From JBCDBH01 sp039184055 (GTDB lineage: Bacteria; Acidobacteriota; Thermoanaerobaculia; Multivoradales; J023): a stretch of DNA of 22,547 nt. The notes under the pieces are model-generated. The model was not told the origin of the DNA. It searched no databases and saw only the letters and a list, made by a program, of their open reading frames with translations. Each line of letters starts with the position of its first letter. Within the stretch, counting starts at the first letter, position 1. Position numbers and translations under genes: made by a program. The stretch lies in contig JBCDBH010000050.1 of assembly GCA_039184055.1 (NCBI GenBank), positions 1 through 22,547 of the forward strand, written 5' to 3'. Below are positions 15,095-22,547 of the stretch, in pieces.

Positions 15095-16966
15095 GTGACG
15101 TACATCCTCGGACGGCTCCTCGCCGCCGTGGCCCTGGCGATCGTCCTCTACCTGCCGGGAACCATCCTGATTCGATGGGTCGATCGCAACGGTGAGCTCG
15201 GCCTCTTGCGGCACCTGGCGACCGCGCTGCTCGGGATCGCGACCTGGACGACGCTTCTTTTCATGCTCGCGACGATGGGCCTCCTTCGCACGCCGATTCT
15301 GTGGGGCGCGGTCGGGGCCGTGTCGCTCGCGGCGTTGCTCATCCGGCTGCGCGAACGTCAAATGACTCGACCCCCCGGCGAGTCCGCCGCGGGCTGTCCA
15401 CGGTGGCTCGTCGCGCTCGGCTCGCTCCTCCTCGTCGCGTGTCTCGTGCCGCTCTTTCTGCTGGCGATCGCACCAGTGGTGTCGTGGGATGCCGACGTCT
15501 ACCACCTGACGGTCCCGAAACTCTGGCTTGCAGCCGGCGGCTTCGTCGACGTGGACATGAACGTCTACAGCCAATGGCCGCTCGGAGTCGAGCTGCTCTT
15601 CGCGCTGGCCCTCGGCATCGATGATTTCGTGCTCGCCAAGCTGCTCCACTTTGTCTTCGGCTTGGCGACGCTGTGGAGTCTCGGCGTCGCCGCTCGGCAC
15701 GTCGAACGTCCGCTCGCGGTGTGGCCCGCGTGCGCGCTCTTCCTCGCCAACGAGGTCGTGCTCTTCGAAATGCGGGTCGCCTACATCGATCTCGCGTACG
15801 CGTTCTTCTTCTTCAGCGGACTGCTCTTCGCCCTCGTGCCGCGGGGACGATCGCTGGCGCTCAGTGCCGTCTGCGTCGGCCTTTTGATCTCGACAAAAGT
15901 CACCAGTGTTTTCGGCGTGCTGGCGATCGCGGCGGCGATTGCCTATCACGCGGCACCGAAGGAGCGCTGGAAGGCCCTGCGACTCGGCGTGATCCTGCCT
16001 TCGCTCATCGCCGGCATCCCGTGGTCGGTCAAGACCTTCCTCGGCACCGGCAATCCGATCTATCCCTTTCTCCACGAGGTGCTAGGTGGCCCGGATTGGA
16101 ATGCCTCGTTGGGCGCCCAACTCCGGACCTGGCAGAGCTCGATCGGTATGGGTCGCGAGCCGCTCGACTATCTCCTCCTACCGGTGCGGGTGATCTTCGA
16201 GGGCGGTCAAGGCTACGAGAACTTCGACGGTCGATTGACGCCACTCTTGCTCCCGGCCCTGGCGCTGGCGATCTGGATGACGCGGCAAGGATCGCCAGCG
16301 GGACGCTTCGCACGCGCGGGGCTGTTGGCGACGGCCCTTTACTTCGTCACCTGGGCGGCGTCCTCCCAGCAAATCCGCTTTCTCATTCCGATCCTGCCGG
16401 TGATCGCGGTTGCAGCCGGCTTCGGGATCGAAGAGCTCGCGCGACGTATCCATCGACGTCGCGCCCCGGTACTGGTCGCGGCGATCTTCGTCGCCATCCT
16501 CGGCGTCGGCATCTGGCCAACGACATCGACGCTCACGGCCGGATGGCGATCGGCGAAGATCTTCCTCGACGTGGGTGATGCGGTGATGGAATCGGCGGTG
16601 CCACAGCATTTCCGTGCCGTCGACGCGCTCACGCCCGCCGACGCCAAGCTGCTCATGCTGAACACCAACCGTGGCTTTTTCAATCCACGCTCCTTTCTCG
16701 CCGACAGCTTCTTCGAAGCCTCCCAAATCGCCGCCTGGCTCGCCCCGAGTGGCGACGATCCCGTGGCGCTGACGCAGCTGCTCCACGAGCGTGGCGTGAC
16801 CCATCTGCTGAGCGAGCAGGTGCCACGAGGCATCGTCTATCCACGCTCCCTCGACCTCATGCTCGCCGACCCCAGGTTCGCGGTCGGCCTGTGGCAAAGC
16901 CCCGACCGGAGATTCGCGCTCTGGCAAATCGTCCAGCATGACGAGGACAGAGGATCCCAGCGATGA
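15095..16966 (+). CDS. GT-C type membrane glycosyltransferase
   Basis: A 623-residue polytopic membrane protein. A GT-C-like first loop motif, VVSWDADVYHLTVPKLWLA (128-146), is followed by NVYSQWPLGVELLF (156-169), a pattern seen in ArnT/PMT-type membrane glycosyltransferases with acidic residues for the lipid-linked donor. About a dozen hydrophobic stretches lead to a soluble C-terminal region (about 490-623) likely in the periplasm. The start is GTG with GGCGGGA upstream, 13 bases after the preceding gene, and the stop overlaps the next gene by four bases, so the three genes should be co-translated. It could instead be an uncharacterised membrane protein of that fold; donor and acceptor cannot be read. 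Confidence 0.78.
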   Translation: MTYILGRLLAAVALAIVLYLPGTILIRWVDRNGELGLLRHLATALLGIATWTTLLFMLATMGLLRTPILWGAVGAVSLAALLIRLRERQMTRPPGESAAGCPRWLVALGSLLLVACLVPLFLLAIAPVVSWDADVYHLTVPKLWLAAGGFVDVDMNVYSQWPLGVELLFALALGIDDFVLAKLLHFVFGLATLWSLGVAARHVERPLAVWPACALFLANEVVLFEMRVAYIDLAYAFFFFSGLLFALVPRGRSLALSAVCVGLLISTKVTSVFGVLAIAAAIAYHAAPKERWKALRLGVILPSLIAGIPWSVKTFLGTGNPIYPFLHEVLGGPDWNASLGAQLRTWQSSIGMGREPLDYLLLPVRVIFEGGQGYENFDGRLTPLLLPALALAIWMTRQGSPAGRFARAGLLATALYFVTWAASSQQIRFLIPILPVIAVAAGFGIEELARRIHRRRAPVLVAAIFVAILGVGIWPTTSTLTAGWRSAKIFLDVGDAVMESAVPQHFRAVDALTPADAKLLMLNTNRGFFNPRSFLADSFFEASQIAAWLAPSGDDPVALTQLLHERGVTHLLSEQVPRGIVYPRSLDLMLADPRFAVGLWQSPDRRFALWQIVQHDEDRGSQR

Positions 16967-18720
16967 GCGAAGCCAGCAACGCAGAAATCCGTGACACTGC
17001 AGAAGTCCGTAACACCACGGCGAAACCGACCTCGACACCCGCCCGCGCCCCGCGCACGTTCCCGTGGTGGTCGCTGATCCTCGTGGTCGTCCTGTGGGCG
17101 GTCAGCTTTCCTCAGCTCGATCAATACAACGTGACCTGGGACGAAGCCCTGGGAGACCTCTTTTTCGGTCAGCGCTATCTGTCGTTCTTCACGTCGTTCG
17201 ACCCGGACTATCTGGAGTTCACCGCCGATCCGTATCCCGCGGATCATCGCCCCGATCTCGGACTCTCACCCTTTCGCAGCCGCCCCTGGGAGTACTACCC
17301 GGTCGCGAACACCCTCGCCGCGGCGACCTCTTGGCTGTTCTCGAGCAGCTTGGGATGGCTCGATCCTTTCGACGGCTTTCATGCCGTCAACTTGATCCTG
17401 GCGTCGATCTTCCTCGTCGTCTGGGCACCGTTCGTGGCGCGACGCAGCGACCTCGCCACCGCGATCGCGGCATGCATCCTGCTTTTCAGTCATCCGAGAC
17501 TGTTCGCGCATCTTCTCGCCAACATCAAAGACATACCGTTGATGTTCGTCTACACGCTGACGCTGGTGGTCTTCCATCGCGCGTGGGAACGTGGATCGGT
17601 GCCTGGGCTGTTCGGCGCCGGCGTGATGTGGGGCCTCACCCTGGGATGCAAAGCGAACGCTCTTTTCCTCCCGGGCATCCCGCTGCTTTTGCTGCTCTTC
17701 GCCCCCGTACCCGAACCATGGCGCGGTCGACGCTGGCGGCTCGCCGCGTGGAGCTGCGCCGCCGCCACGACGGGGGTCGTCGTGATGGTGGCGGTATGGC
17801 CGTATCTGTGGGCGGATCCGATCGGACGCATTCTCGAGCATCTGCGATACATCGGCTTCCGTGGCGACATCACGCGTCCCGAGAGTCTCGCCCCGGTCGC
17901 CGAAGCGATCCTCTTGACGACTCCGCTGCCCCTCTTGATCGGCACTCTCTTCGGTGTCGTCGTCGCGGTGATGCGAGCCCGTCGCGGCGACCGCTTCGCC
18001 TGGTTGCTCCTCGTCTGGCCACCCGTGGTGCTCGGACGCTACATCCTGCCCCAGGCGGTCAACTTCGACGGCGTTCGACATTTCCTTGAGCTCTTTCCCG
18101 CCATGACGGTGCTCGCCGCGCTCGGCTGGACGACCGTGATCGGCAAGGTCTTCGAACGGCTACCGAACCTACGCGCCGACCGTCTGCGACCGCTGCTGCT
18201 CGCGCTGATCCTGACCCCGAGCCTCGCCGCCACCGTCGGCAGTCATCCTTTCCAGCTCGCCTGGTGGAACCCCCTCATCGGTGGCTACGCCGGAGCCCGC
18301 GCCACCGACCAACCTCAAGCCGGCGACTATTGGGGCACCAGCTATCGTCTCGGTCTCGATTGGTTGAACGAGCACGCGCCACGCGACAGTCTGCTCGCGG
18401 TGCCGGTCATCGAGCACGCGGTGCGACTGGTCGCGAGCGAGCGGTTGCGGCAAGACATCCAGCTTCTTCCCCTGGTGACGCCCTACTCGCCCGTCATCGC
18501 TGCCGATCGGCTCGACCTCACGCGCCGCGCCGCCGCCGATCGACCGCTTTTCGTCATGTTCGTCGATCGGCGTGATTGGTGGAACGAGCTGATGGCTGAA
18601 AGCCTGACGCGTGGCGAGCTGGTCCAAGTGTGGGAGCTCGAGGACACACCGGTCCTCTACGTGTTTCGCTACCACCCGCCACCGGGTACCGAGCCCTACC
18701 GGATTCCGCCACTTCGGTAA
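16963..18720 (+). CDS. GT-C / PMT-like membrane glycosyltransferase
   Basis: A 585-residue protein. A polar cytoplasmic start (1-33) precedes the first helix (about 35-51), then the loop NVTWDEALGDLFFGQRYL (56-73) with the WDE acidic motif typical of the dolichyl-phosphate-mannose/ArnT-like (PMT_2) glycosyltransferases. HPRLFAHLLANIKDIPLM is a second recognisable segment. The C-terminal region from about residue 435 is soluble. The ATG overlaps the previous stop as ATGA, fixing the start well. It ends only 19 bases from the convergent UbiA-family gene and no terminator hairpin is visible between them. The likely job is transfer of a sugar from a polyprenyl-phosphate donor outside the inner membrane; substrate unknown. 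Confidence 0.8.
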   Translation: MSEASNAEIRDTAEVRNTTAKPTSTPARAPRTFPWWSLILVVVLWAVSFPQLDQYNVTWDEALGDLFFGQRYLSFFTSFDPDYLEFTADPYPADHRPDLGLSPFRSRPWEYYPVANTLAAATSWLFSSSLGWLDPFDGFHAVNLILASIFLVVWAPFVARRSDLATAIAACILLFSHPRLFAHLLANIKDIPLMFVYTLTLVVFHRAWERGSVPGLFGAGVMWGLTLGCKANALFLPGIPLLLLLFAPVPEPWRGRRWRLAAWSCAAATTGVVVMVAVWPYLWADPIGRILEHLRYIGFRGDITRPESLAPVAEAILLTTPLPLLIGTLFGVVVAVMRARRGDRFAWLLLVWPPVVLGRYILPQAVNFDGVRHFLELFPAMTVLAALGWTTVIGKVFERLPNLRADRLRPLLLALILTPSLAATVGSHPFQLAWWNPLIGGYAGARATDQPQAGDYWGTSYRLGLDWLNEHAPRDSLLAVPVIEHAVRLVASERLRQDIQLLPLVTPYSPVIAADRLDLTRRAAADRPLFVMFVDRRDWWNELMAESLTRGELVQVWELEDTPVLYVFRYHPPPGTEPYRIPPLR

Positions 18721-18739
18721 GAAAGGTAGCGAGAACCGA

Positions 18740-19636
18740 TCAGGTCGGGGCGGTTAGGGTGATCCACACCACGACCATCCCCCACAAAAGGACGTTGAGC
18801 ACGGAGGGAAGATCGCGCAGCACGGCCTCGGTCGGATTACGCGGCTGGTGATCCTGATAGATCAAGTAGAGATAGCGGAAGATGCCGAAGAGCACAAGCG
18901 GCACGGTCCACACCAAACGATCGCCGCCGAACCGAGCGACGTTGGCGTCGTCGACCGCGTAAAGCGCGTAGGCCACCACGGTCGATGCCGTGACGACGTT
19001 GATCATCTGATCGAGAAACGCCGGGCTGTAGTGACTGAGCACGGCGCGCTGCTGTTCCGCGGCGTCGCCCAAGAGCACCAGCTCGTGGCGACGCTTGGAG
19101 AAAATCAAGAAGAGCGCCAAGAAGATGGTGCACAACAGCAGCCAGCTGGAAAGCTCGACCCCCACCGCCACGGCGCCCGCCTGCACGCGGATGACATATC
19201 CCGCCGACACCGCCATCACGTCGAGGATCACCACCCGTTTGAGCCACGAGGCGTAGAGCAGATTGATGATGAGGTAGACCGCCAGCCACACGGTAAAGCC
19301 GACACCCAGCGTCGCCGCGCCCGCGAGCGACAGCACGCCGAGCACCACCGCCGCGATCCACGCGGTCCGCACCGACAACGCTCCAGAGGCGATCGGTCGT
19401 TTGCATTTGAGAGGATGACGACGATCCTCCTCACGATCCCGCAGGTCGTTGACCAGGTAGACCGTGCTCGCCGCGCCACAGAACACGATGAAGGCGATGA
19501 GCGCCGCGACGACCGCATCGGGGTCGCCCAATTGCTGAGCAAAGACCACCGGCGCCAAGACGAACGTGTTCTTGACCCATTGCAACGGACGCAGGGTCTG
19601 GAAAAGCGGGAGGAGGAAGTTCGAACGGGTGCTCAT
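18740..19636 (-). CDS. UbiA-family prenyltransferase, decaprenyl-phosphate phosphoribosyltransferase type
   Basis: A 298-residue integral membrane protein. It has RPLQWVKNTFVLAPVVFA (16-33), the first aspartate motif NDLRDREED (63-71) followed by HPLKCKRPIASG (74-85), and the second region YASWLKRVVILDVMAVSAGYVIR (from 128). This combination is closest to DPPR synthase (mycobacterial UbiA, Rv3806c), which joins 5-phosphoribosyl pyrophosphate to polyprenyl phosphate, the first step to polyprenyl-phospho-arabinose. Quinone- or haem-type UbiA enzymes usually lack RPxQWVKN and HPxKxKRPIASG in this form. The ATG at 19636 is chosen over the GTG at 19684 because homologues start just before the RPxQW motif. 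It is flanked by GT-C genes, which could use its lipid-linked pentose product. Confidence 0.85.
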   Translation of the reverse strand: MSTRSNFLLPLFQTLRPLQWVKNTFVLAPVVFAQQLGDPDAVVAALIAFIVFCGAASTVYLVNDLRDREEDRRHPLKCKRPIASGALSVRTAWIAAVVLGVLSLAGAATLGVGFTVWLAVYLIINLLYASWLKRVVILDVMAVSAGYVIRVQAGAVAVGVELSSWLLLCTIFLALFLIFSKRRHELVLLGDAAEQQRAVLSHYSPAFLDQMINVVTASTVVAYALYAVDDANVARFGGDRLVWTVPLVLFGIFRYLYLIYQDHQPRNPTEAVLRDLPSVLNVLLWGMVVVWITLTAPT

Positions 19637-19647
19637 GCGAGCCGGTA

Positions 19648-19653
19648 TTATAG
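19648..19653 (-). promoter_or_regulatory. Possible -10 box for the UbiA-family gene
   Basis: On the minus strand TATAAT (19653-19648) lies 11 bases before the ATG at 19636. No good -35 hexamer is seen 16-18 bases upstream. If used, the transcript would be almost leaderless, consistent with the lack of a ribosome site. Confidence 0.35.
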
Positions 19654-19661
19654 AGACCTGT

Positions 19662-19737
19662 TCCCTGAAAGAGACCCGACTCACTGAAAGAGCCCCGGCT
19701 CACTGCAAGAGCCCTGGCTTACTGAAGACCTAGCAGG
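19662..19737. repeat. 19-bp imperfect tandem repeat array
   Basis: Four 19-base units: TCCCTGAAAGAGACCCGAC (19662), TCACTGAAAGAGCCCCGGC (19681), TCACTGCAAGAGCCCTGGC (19700) and a degenerate TTACTGAAGACCTAGCAGG (19719). They fill most of the 145-base gap between divergent genes. There are no spacers, so it is not a CRISPR array. Possible roles are a repeated regulator-binding site or a slipped-strand duplication. Confidence 0.8.
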
Positions 19738-19781
19738 ACCCGACGCACCGGTACCGCTAGACTGACACGAGACCCTCTCCG

Positions 19782-22097
19782 TTGCGCCGATTTCTTCTGC
19801 TTTTCGTCACGCCGACCCTGGGCCTTTTGGCGATGGCGATGCTGCCGCTGCTGCTCGGAATCGAGACGCTCTTTCTCCGCGACGTCCTCCACACTCATCT
19901 ACCGCTCAAGGTCGCCATGGCCGAGGCTCTCGCCGAGGGCAGCCTGCCGCCACTGATCGACCTGACGCGCGGTGGTGGCCAGCCGCTGTACGGCAACGTC
20001 AACGGGCTACCGTTTTATCCAACCAATCTGCTCTACCTCGTCGGATCCACCCTGTGGGCGTTCAACGCCCATTTCTGGATCCACCTCTTGCTGGCGGCTC
20101 TGAGTGGTTACTGGCTCGGCCGCGCCTGGGAGCTCCGGCGGCCGGCGGCCTGGGCGGTGGGCGCGATCTACGCCACGAGCGGCTATCTGCTCTCGCTGCT
20201 CAATCTCTTCAATCTCATCTCCGGAGCGGCGCTGGCTCCGGCCTTCGTCGCCGCCTGTCTCGATGCCTCGATGCCCGAAGCCAACCGCCGACGTCTGCTC
20301 GCCGTCGGTCTCCTGTGGACGCTCCTCGTGCTCGGCGGCGAGCCCTTGGTGCTCCTACAGGTTCTCGCGCTGACCGCGACGGCGATCTGGCTCCATGCCC
20401 GCACCCGCTTTCGTCGCACCTTCGGTCTCGTCGGCGCGATGACCCTCGGCACCCTCGCGGCGGCCCCGCAGATCGTCGAGACGCTGCGTATTCTGCCCCT
20501 GTCCTATCGTGGCTATTGGCAATACTCACCACGCAGCGTGCTGGCGCAGAGCTGGAACCCCGCCACCGCGATCGAGATTTTCGTTCCGTTCGCCGGTGGC
20601 GATCCCCTGATCGGCTTCTGGAATGCCGCCCTCAACGGCGGTAACACGCCTCTCCTCTTCTCCCTCACACCCGGCTTGATCCCTTTGCTCCTCCTGCCGC
20701 TCGCCTTTCGTGGCGCGCGCCGCCGACTTCTTTGGGCATGGGGAATGGTCATGATCGGTCTGGTGGCGGCTCTCGGTCTCTACAACCCGCTGACCCTGAT
20801 GCTCTACGAACACGTCCCCGGGCTGTCGCTGGCGCGCTACCCGGTCAAGTTCTGGCAGTTGGTGACGGTCGGCGTCGCCGTGCTCGGTGGCTGTGCGATC
20901 GAGCGGGTGCTCTATGCATCGGCGCGCCGACGGCTCATGTGGCTCGGGATCGTCGCCGCTCTCGTCTACGGCGTCCTGACGTGGCTCTTGATCACCGGCT
21001 CCTGGCCCGCCGATGCGCTGGCGCGCTTCTTTCGCCCGGATCAACCCGCCGCGGCGGGGTTTCAGCGGGCGTTGTGGATCCGCAGCCTGCTGTTGATCAG
21101 CCTGACCGCGCTGGCCTGTTTGGCTTCGATGATCCTGGCCCGCAATCGGCGTCACCTCGGGGTCGCGGTCCTCCTCATCGCGCACGTCGGACTCCAGACG
21201 ACCCTCCTCGAATCGCTCTATACGACCGATTCGAACGCGATCTACGAGACCACCCCGCCGCTCGCCGAGCATCTTCCCGAGGGCTCGCGAGTCGTCCAGG
21301 GCCATACGAGCGGTGTTCTCGGTCCGGCCACCCGCACCCGTTCGGAAACGGACCAGCGGTCGCTGGCGCGGGTCGGTCATCTCGAATTGGACCCAGCGTT
21401 CGCCGCCCGCGCCGGGCTTCGATCAGAATTTCAAACCTCCCCGGAAGGGCTCGACGCGTTTCTCACCGTGGCGCTGCAGCGCGCCTTGAAGCTCGCCGAC
21501 GACACACCGACCGTGGCCGTCCTGCGTGCCTCGGCGATCGACGCGCTGGTCGCCGATCGACCCCTCGACGCACCGGGTCTTCGGCCGCTCGGCTCAGCGC
21601 CGTTGATCGACAGCGAGGCCCGTCTCTACGCGATCGAAAACCCCGCGCCCGACGCCTACCTGGCGACCACCCTCTGGCATGCACCGACCCTGAACGAGAC
21701 CATCGACCTGTTGATTCGACCCGACTTCGATTACCAAACGGCGGTCGTCGAAGGGGAAGAGTTGTCGACCCCACCCTCGACCGGACCGCCAGGAAACGTC
21801 GAGATTTTGCTCGATGAACCCGACCGGATCGAGCTCGAGGTCGACTCGACCACGGGTGGGCTGGTGGTCGTGCAGCGCACCTATCTGCCGCTTTATCGCG
21901 TCACGGTCGGTGAGACCGAGGTCACCCCACGAGTCGCGAACTTTCACCGCATCGGGATCGAAGTACCGAGCGGTCGCCACACGGTGGAGATCTGGGCGGA
22001 CCGCCAGCCGGTGATGATCGCGATCGTGGTGTCGATCGTTTCGATCCTGACGCTGGGCTGGATCGCCCTGGCGCCCCGACGGAGACGGGCCGCATGA
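19782..22097 (+). CDS. YfhO-like polytopic membrane protein, probable glycosyltransferase
   Basis: A 771-residue membrane protein in the style of the YfhO family (GT-C-like fold; YfhO-type proteins act in glycosylation of lipoteichoic acid or other surface polymers). The first outer loop carries RDVLHTHLPLKVAMAEAL (33-50) and then GGGQPLYGNVNGLPFYPTNLLY, a recognisable family pattern. About a dozen helices are followed by a soluble region (about 480-740) and a last helix near 742-762 with an RRRRAA cytoplasmic end. The start is uncertain: TTG at 19782 keeps Arg-Arg before the first helix but has no ribosome site; ATG at 19833 would cut that helix. Its stop overlaps the next gene as ATGA. Confidence 0.78.
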   Translation: MRRFLLLFVTPTLGLLAMAMLPLLLGIETLFLRDVLHTHLPLKVAMAEALAEGSLPPLIDLTRGGGQPLYGNVNGLPFYPTNLLYLVGSTLWAFNAHFWIHLLLAALSGYWLGRAWELRRPAAWAVGAIYATSGYLLSLLNLFNLISGAALAPAFVAACLDASMPEANRRRLLAVGLLWTLLVLGGEPLVLLQVLALTATAIWLHARTRFRRTFGLVGAMTLGTLAAAPQIVETLRILPLSYRGYWQYSPRSVLAQSWNPATAIEIFVPFAGGDPLIGFWNAALNGGNTPLLFSLTPGLIPLLLLPLAFRGARRRLLWAWGMVMIGLVAALGLYNPLTLMLYEHVPGLSLARYPVKFWQLVTVGVAVLGGCAIERVLYASARRRLMWLGIVAALVYGVLTWLLITGSWPADALARFFRPDQPAAAGFQRALWIRSLLLISLTALACLASMILARNRRHLGVAVLLIAHVGLQTTLLESLYTTDSNAIYETTPPLAEHLPEGSRVVQGHTSGVLGPATRTRSETDQRSLARVGHLELDPAFAARAGLRSEFQTSPEGLDAFLTVALQRALKLADDTPTVAVLRASAIDALVADRPLDAPGLRPLGSAPLIDSEARLYAIENPAPDAYLATTLWHAPTLNETIDLLIRPDFDYQTAVVEGEELSTPPSTGPPGNVEILLDEPDRIELEVDSTTGGLVVVQRTYLPLYRVTVGETEVTPRVANFHRIGIEVPSGRHTVEIWADRQPVMIAIVVSIVSILTLGWIALAPRRRRAA

Positions 22098-22547
22098 CTC
22101 CGGACCACGAGTCGAGCGTGACGTCGATGCATCGAGCAACGACCGATCCTCACGTGACGACCCACCAGGCATGGTGGCCCGCCGTGGCCGCCGGTGCGTT
22201 CTACGCGATCTTTCACGCCGGCCTCGCCGCCACCACCGGGATTCCGTTCGCCTTCACCAAATACCCGATCGCGGCGCGGCAATGGCTCGCGGGCAGCCTG
22301 CCCGCCGAACGACTGGTCGATTTCAGCCCGCTCTATTTGAGTCTGGTAACCGCCTTCGAAGCGCTCGGCGGCGGCGCCGACGAACCGGTTCGTATCGTCC
22401 AGACCATCTTGGGCGCGATCGCCGCGGCGTTGCTCTTCGTGCTGCTGCGCCGACATGTCGGCACAGTGCTGGCCTGCGCGGGGGTCGTGGTGCTGACCTT
22501 CGATCGCAATGTCTTTCTCTACGAGCACCTGCTCGAGCCCGAGCTGC
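22094..22547 (+). CDS. GT-C-like membrane glycosyltransferase, 3' end outside window
   Basis: At least 151 codons are open to the window edge. The ATG overlaps the preceding stop as ATGA. After a polar start comes a hydrophobic segment (WWPAVAAGAFYAIFHAGLAA), a loop with FTKYPIAARQWLAGSLP and LVDFSPLYLSLVTAF, then QTILGAIAAALLFVLLRRHVG and another helix. The DFSPLYL loop pattern after a first helix resembles PMT/ArnT-like membrane glycosyltransferases. Being truncated, the family is a tentative call. An ATG twelve codons in (22127) is an alternative start. Confidence 0.65.
   Translation, partial: MTPDHESSVTSMHRATTDPHVTTHQAWWPAVAAGAFYAIFHAGLAATTGIPFAFTKYPIAARQWLAGSLPAERLVDFSPLYLSLVTAFEALGGGADEPVRIVQTILGAIAAALLFVLLRRHVGTVLACAGVVVLTFDRNVFLYEHLLEPEL

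Noticed and set aside
15005..16075. Minus-strand open frame (356 codons) opposite the second glycosyltransferase
   Set aside because: Very rich in Glu, Arg and Asp as expected of the complement of a hydrophobic membrane-protein gene; no motif.
18721..18739. Terminator between the convergent GT-C and UbiA-family genes
   Set aside because: Only 19 bases separate the genes; a weak AACCG/CGGTT pairing reaches into coding sequence and has no T-run.
19662..19737. CRISPR array
   Set aside because: The units are contiguous and imperfect with no unique spacers, and no cas gene is present.
20526..21380. Minus-strand open frame (284 codons) opposite the YfhO-like gene
   Set aside because: Same reason: a charged antisense shadow of membrane helices.

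Overview
The window is GC-rich bacterial DNA, gene-dense, with many four-base ATGA or GTGA overlaps and no RNA genes, insertion sequences or CRISPR array that I can see. The major pilin resembles the GspG-like pilins I associate with Acidobacteriota (Thermoanaerobaculia-type genomes). This placement is an inference from protein style; Myxococcota or another deep phylum is possible.

The left half (1-11865, all on the minus strand, so transcribed right to left) is a type IV pilus locus. It starts with the major pilin pilA behind a very good sigma-54 promoter and ends that unit at a strong hairpin terminator. Next come prepilin peptidase pilD and a membrane PAS histidine kinase of the PilS/NtrB style, overlapping by four bases. 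Then follows the minor-pilin/tip-adhesin operon fimT-pilV-pilW-pilX-pilY1, and finally the first 17 codons of another exported protein cut by the window edge. PilD would process the prepilins (PilA, FimT, PilV, PilW, probably PilX); the minor pilins and PilY1 would form the tip complex. PilB, PilT, PilC, PilMNOPQ and a response regulator are not in the window. A second sigma-54-like element lies directly before fimT.

The middle (12050-13504, minus strand) holds a membrane-anchored M20 metallopeptidase that appears to lack the last zinc-ligand histidine.

The right half (13591-22547) is an envelope-glycosylation region. Three GT-C type membrane glycosyltransferases form one plus-strand operon. 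A UbiA-family prenyltransferase of the decaprenyl-phosphate phosphoribosyltransferase type lies on the minus strand. A YfhO-like membrane protein and the start of a further GT-C-like protein follow on the plus strand. A polyprenyl-phosphate pentose donor feeding GT-C enzymes next to a pilin locus recalls, as hypothesis only, arabinofuranosylation of pilin.

The most unusual points are: a golvesin-C-terminal-like domain inserted into the von Willebrand A domain of PilY1, flanked by ten cysteines; the two sigma-54-type elements; a 19-bp imperfect tandem repeat between the UbiA and YfhO genes; and a 17-bp tandem duplication at a glycosyltransferase gene junction that creates a six-codon minicistron.
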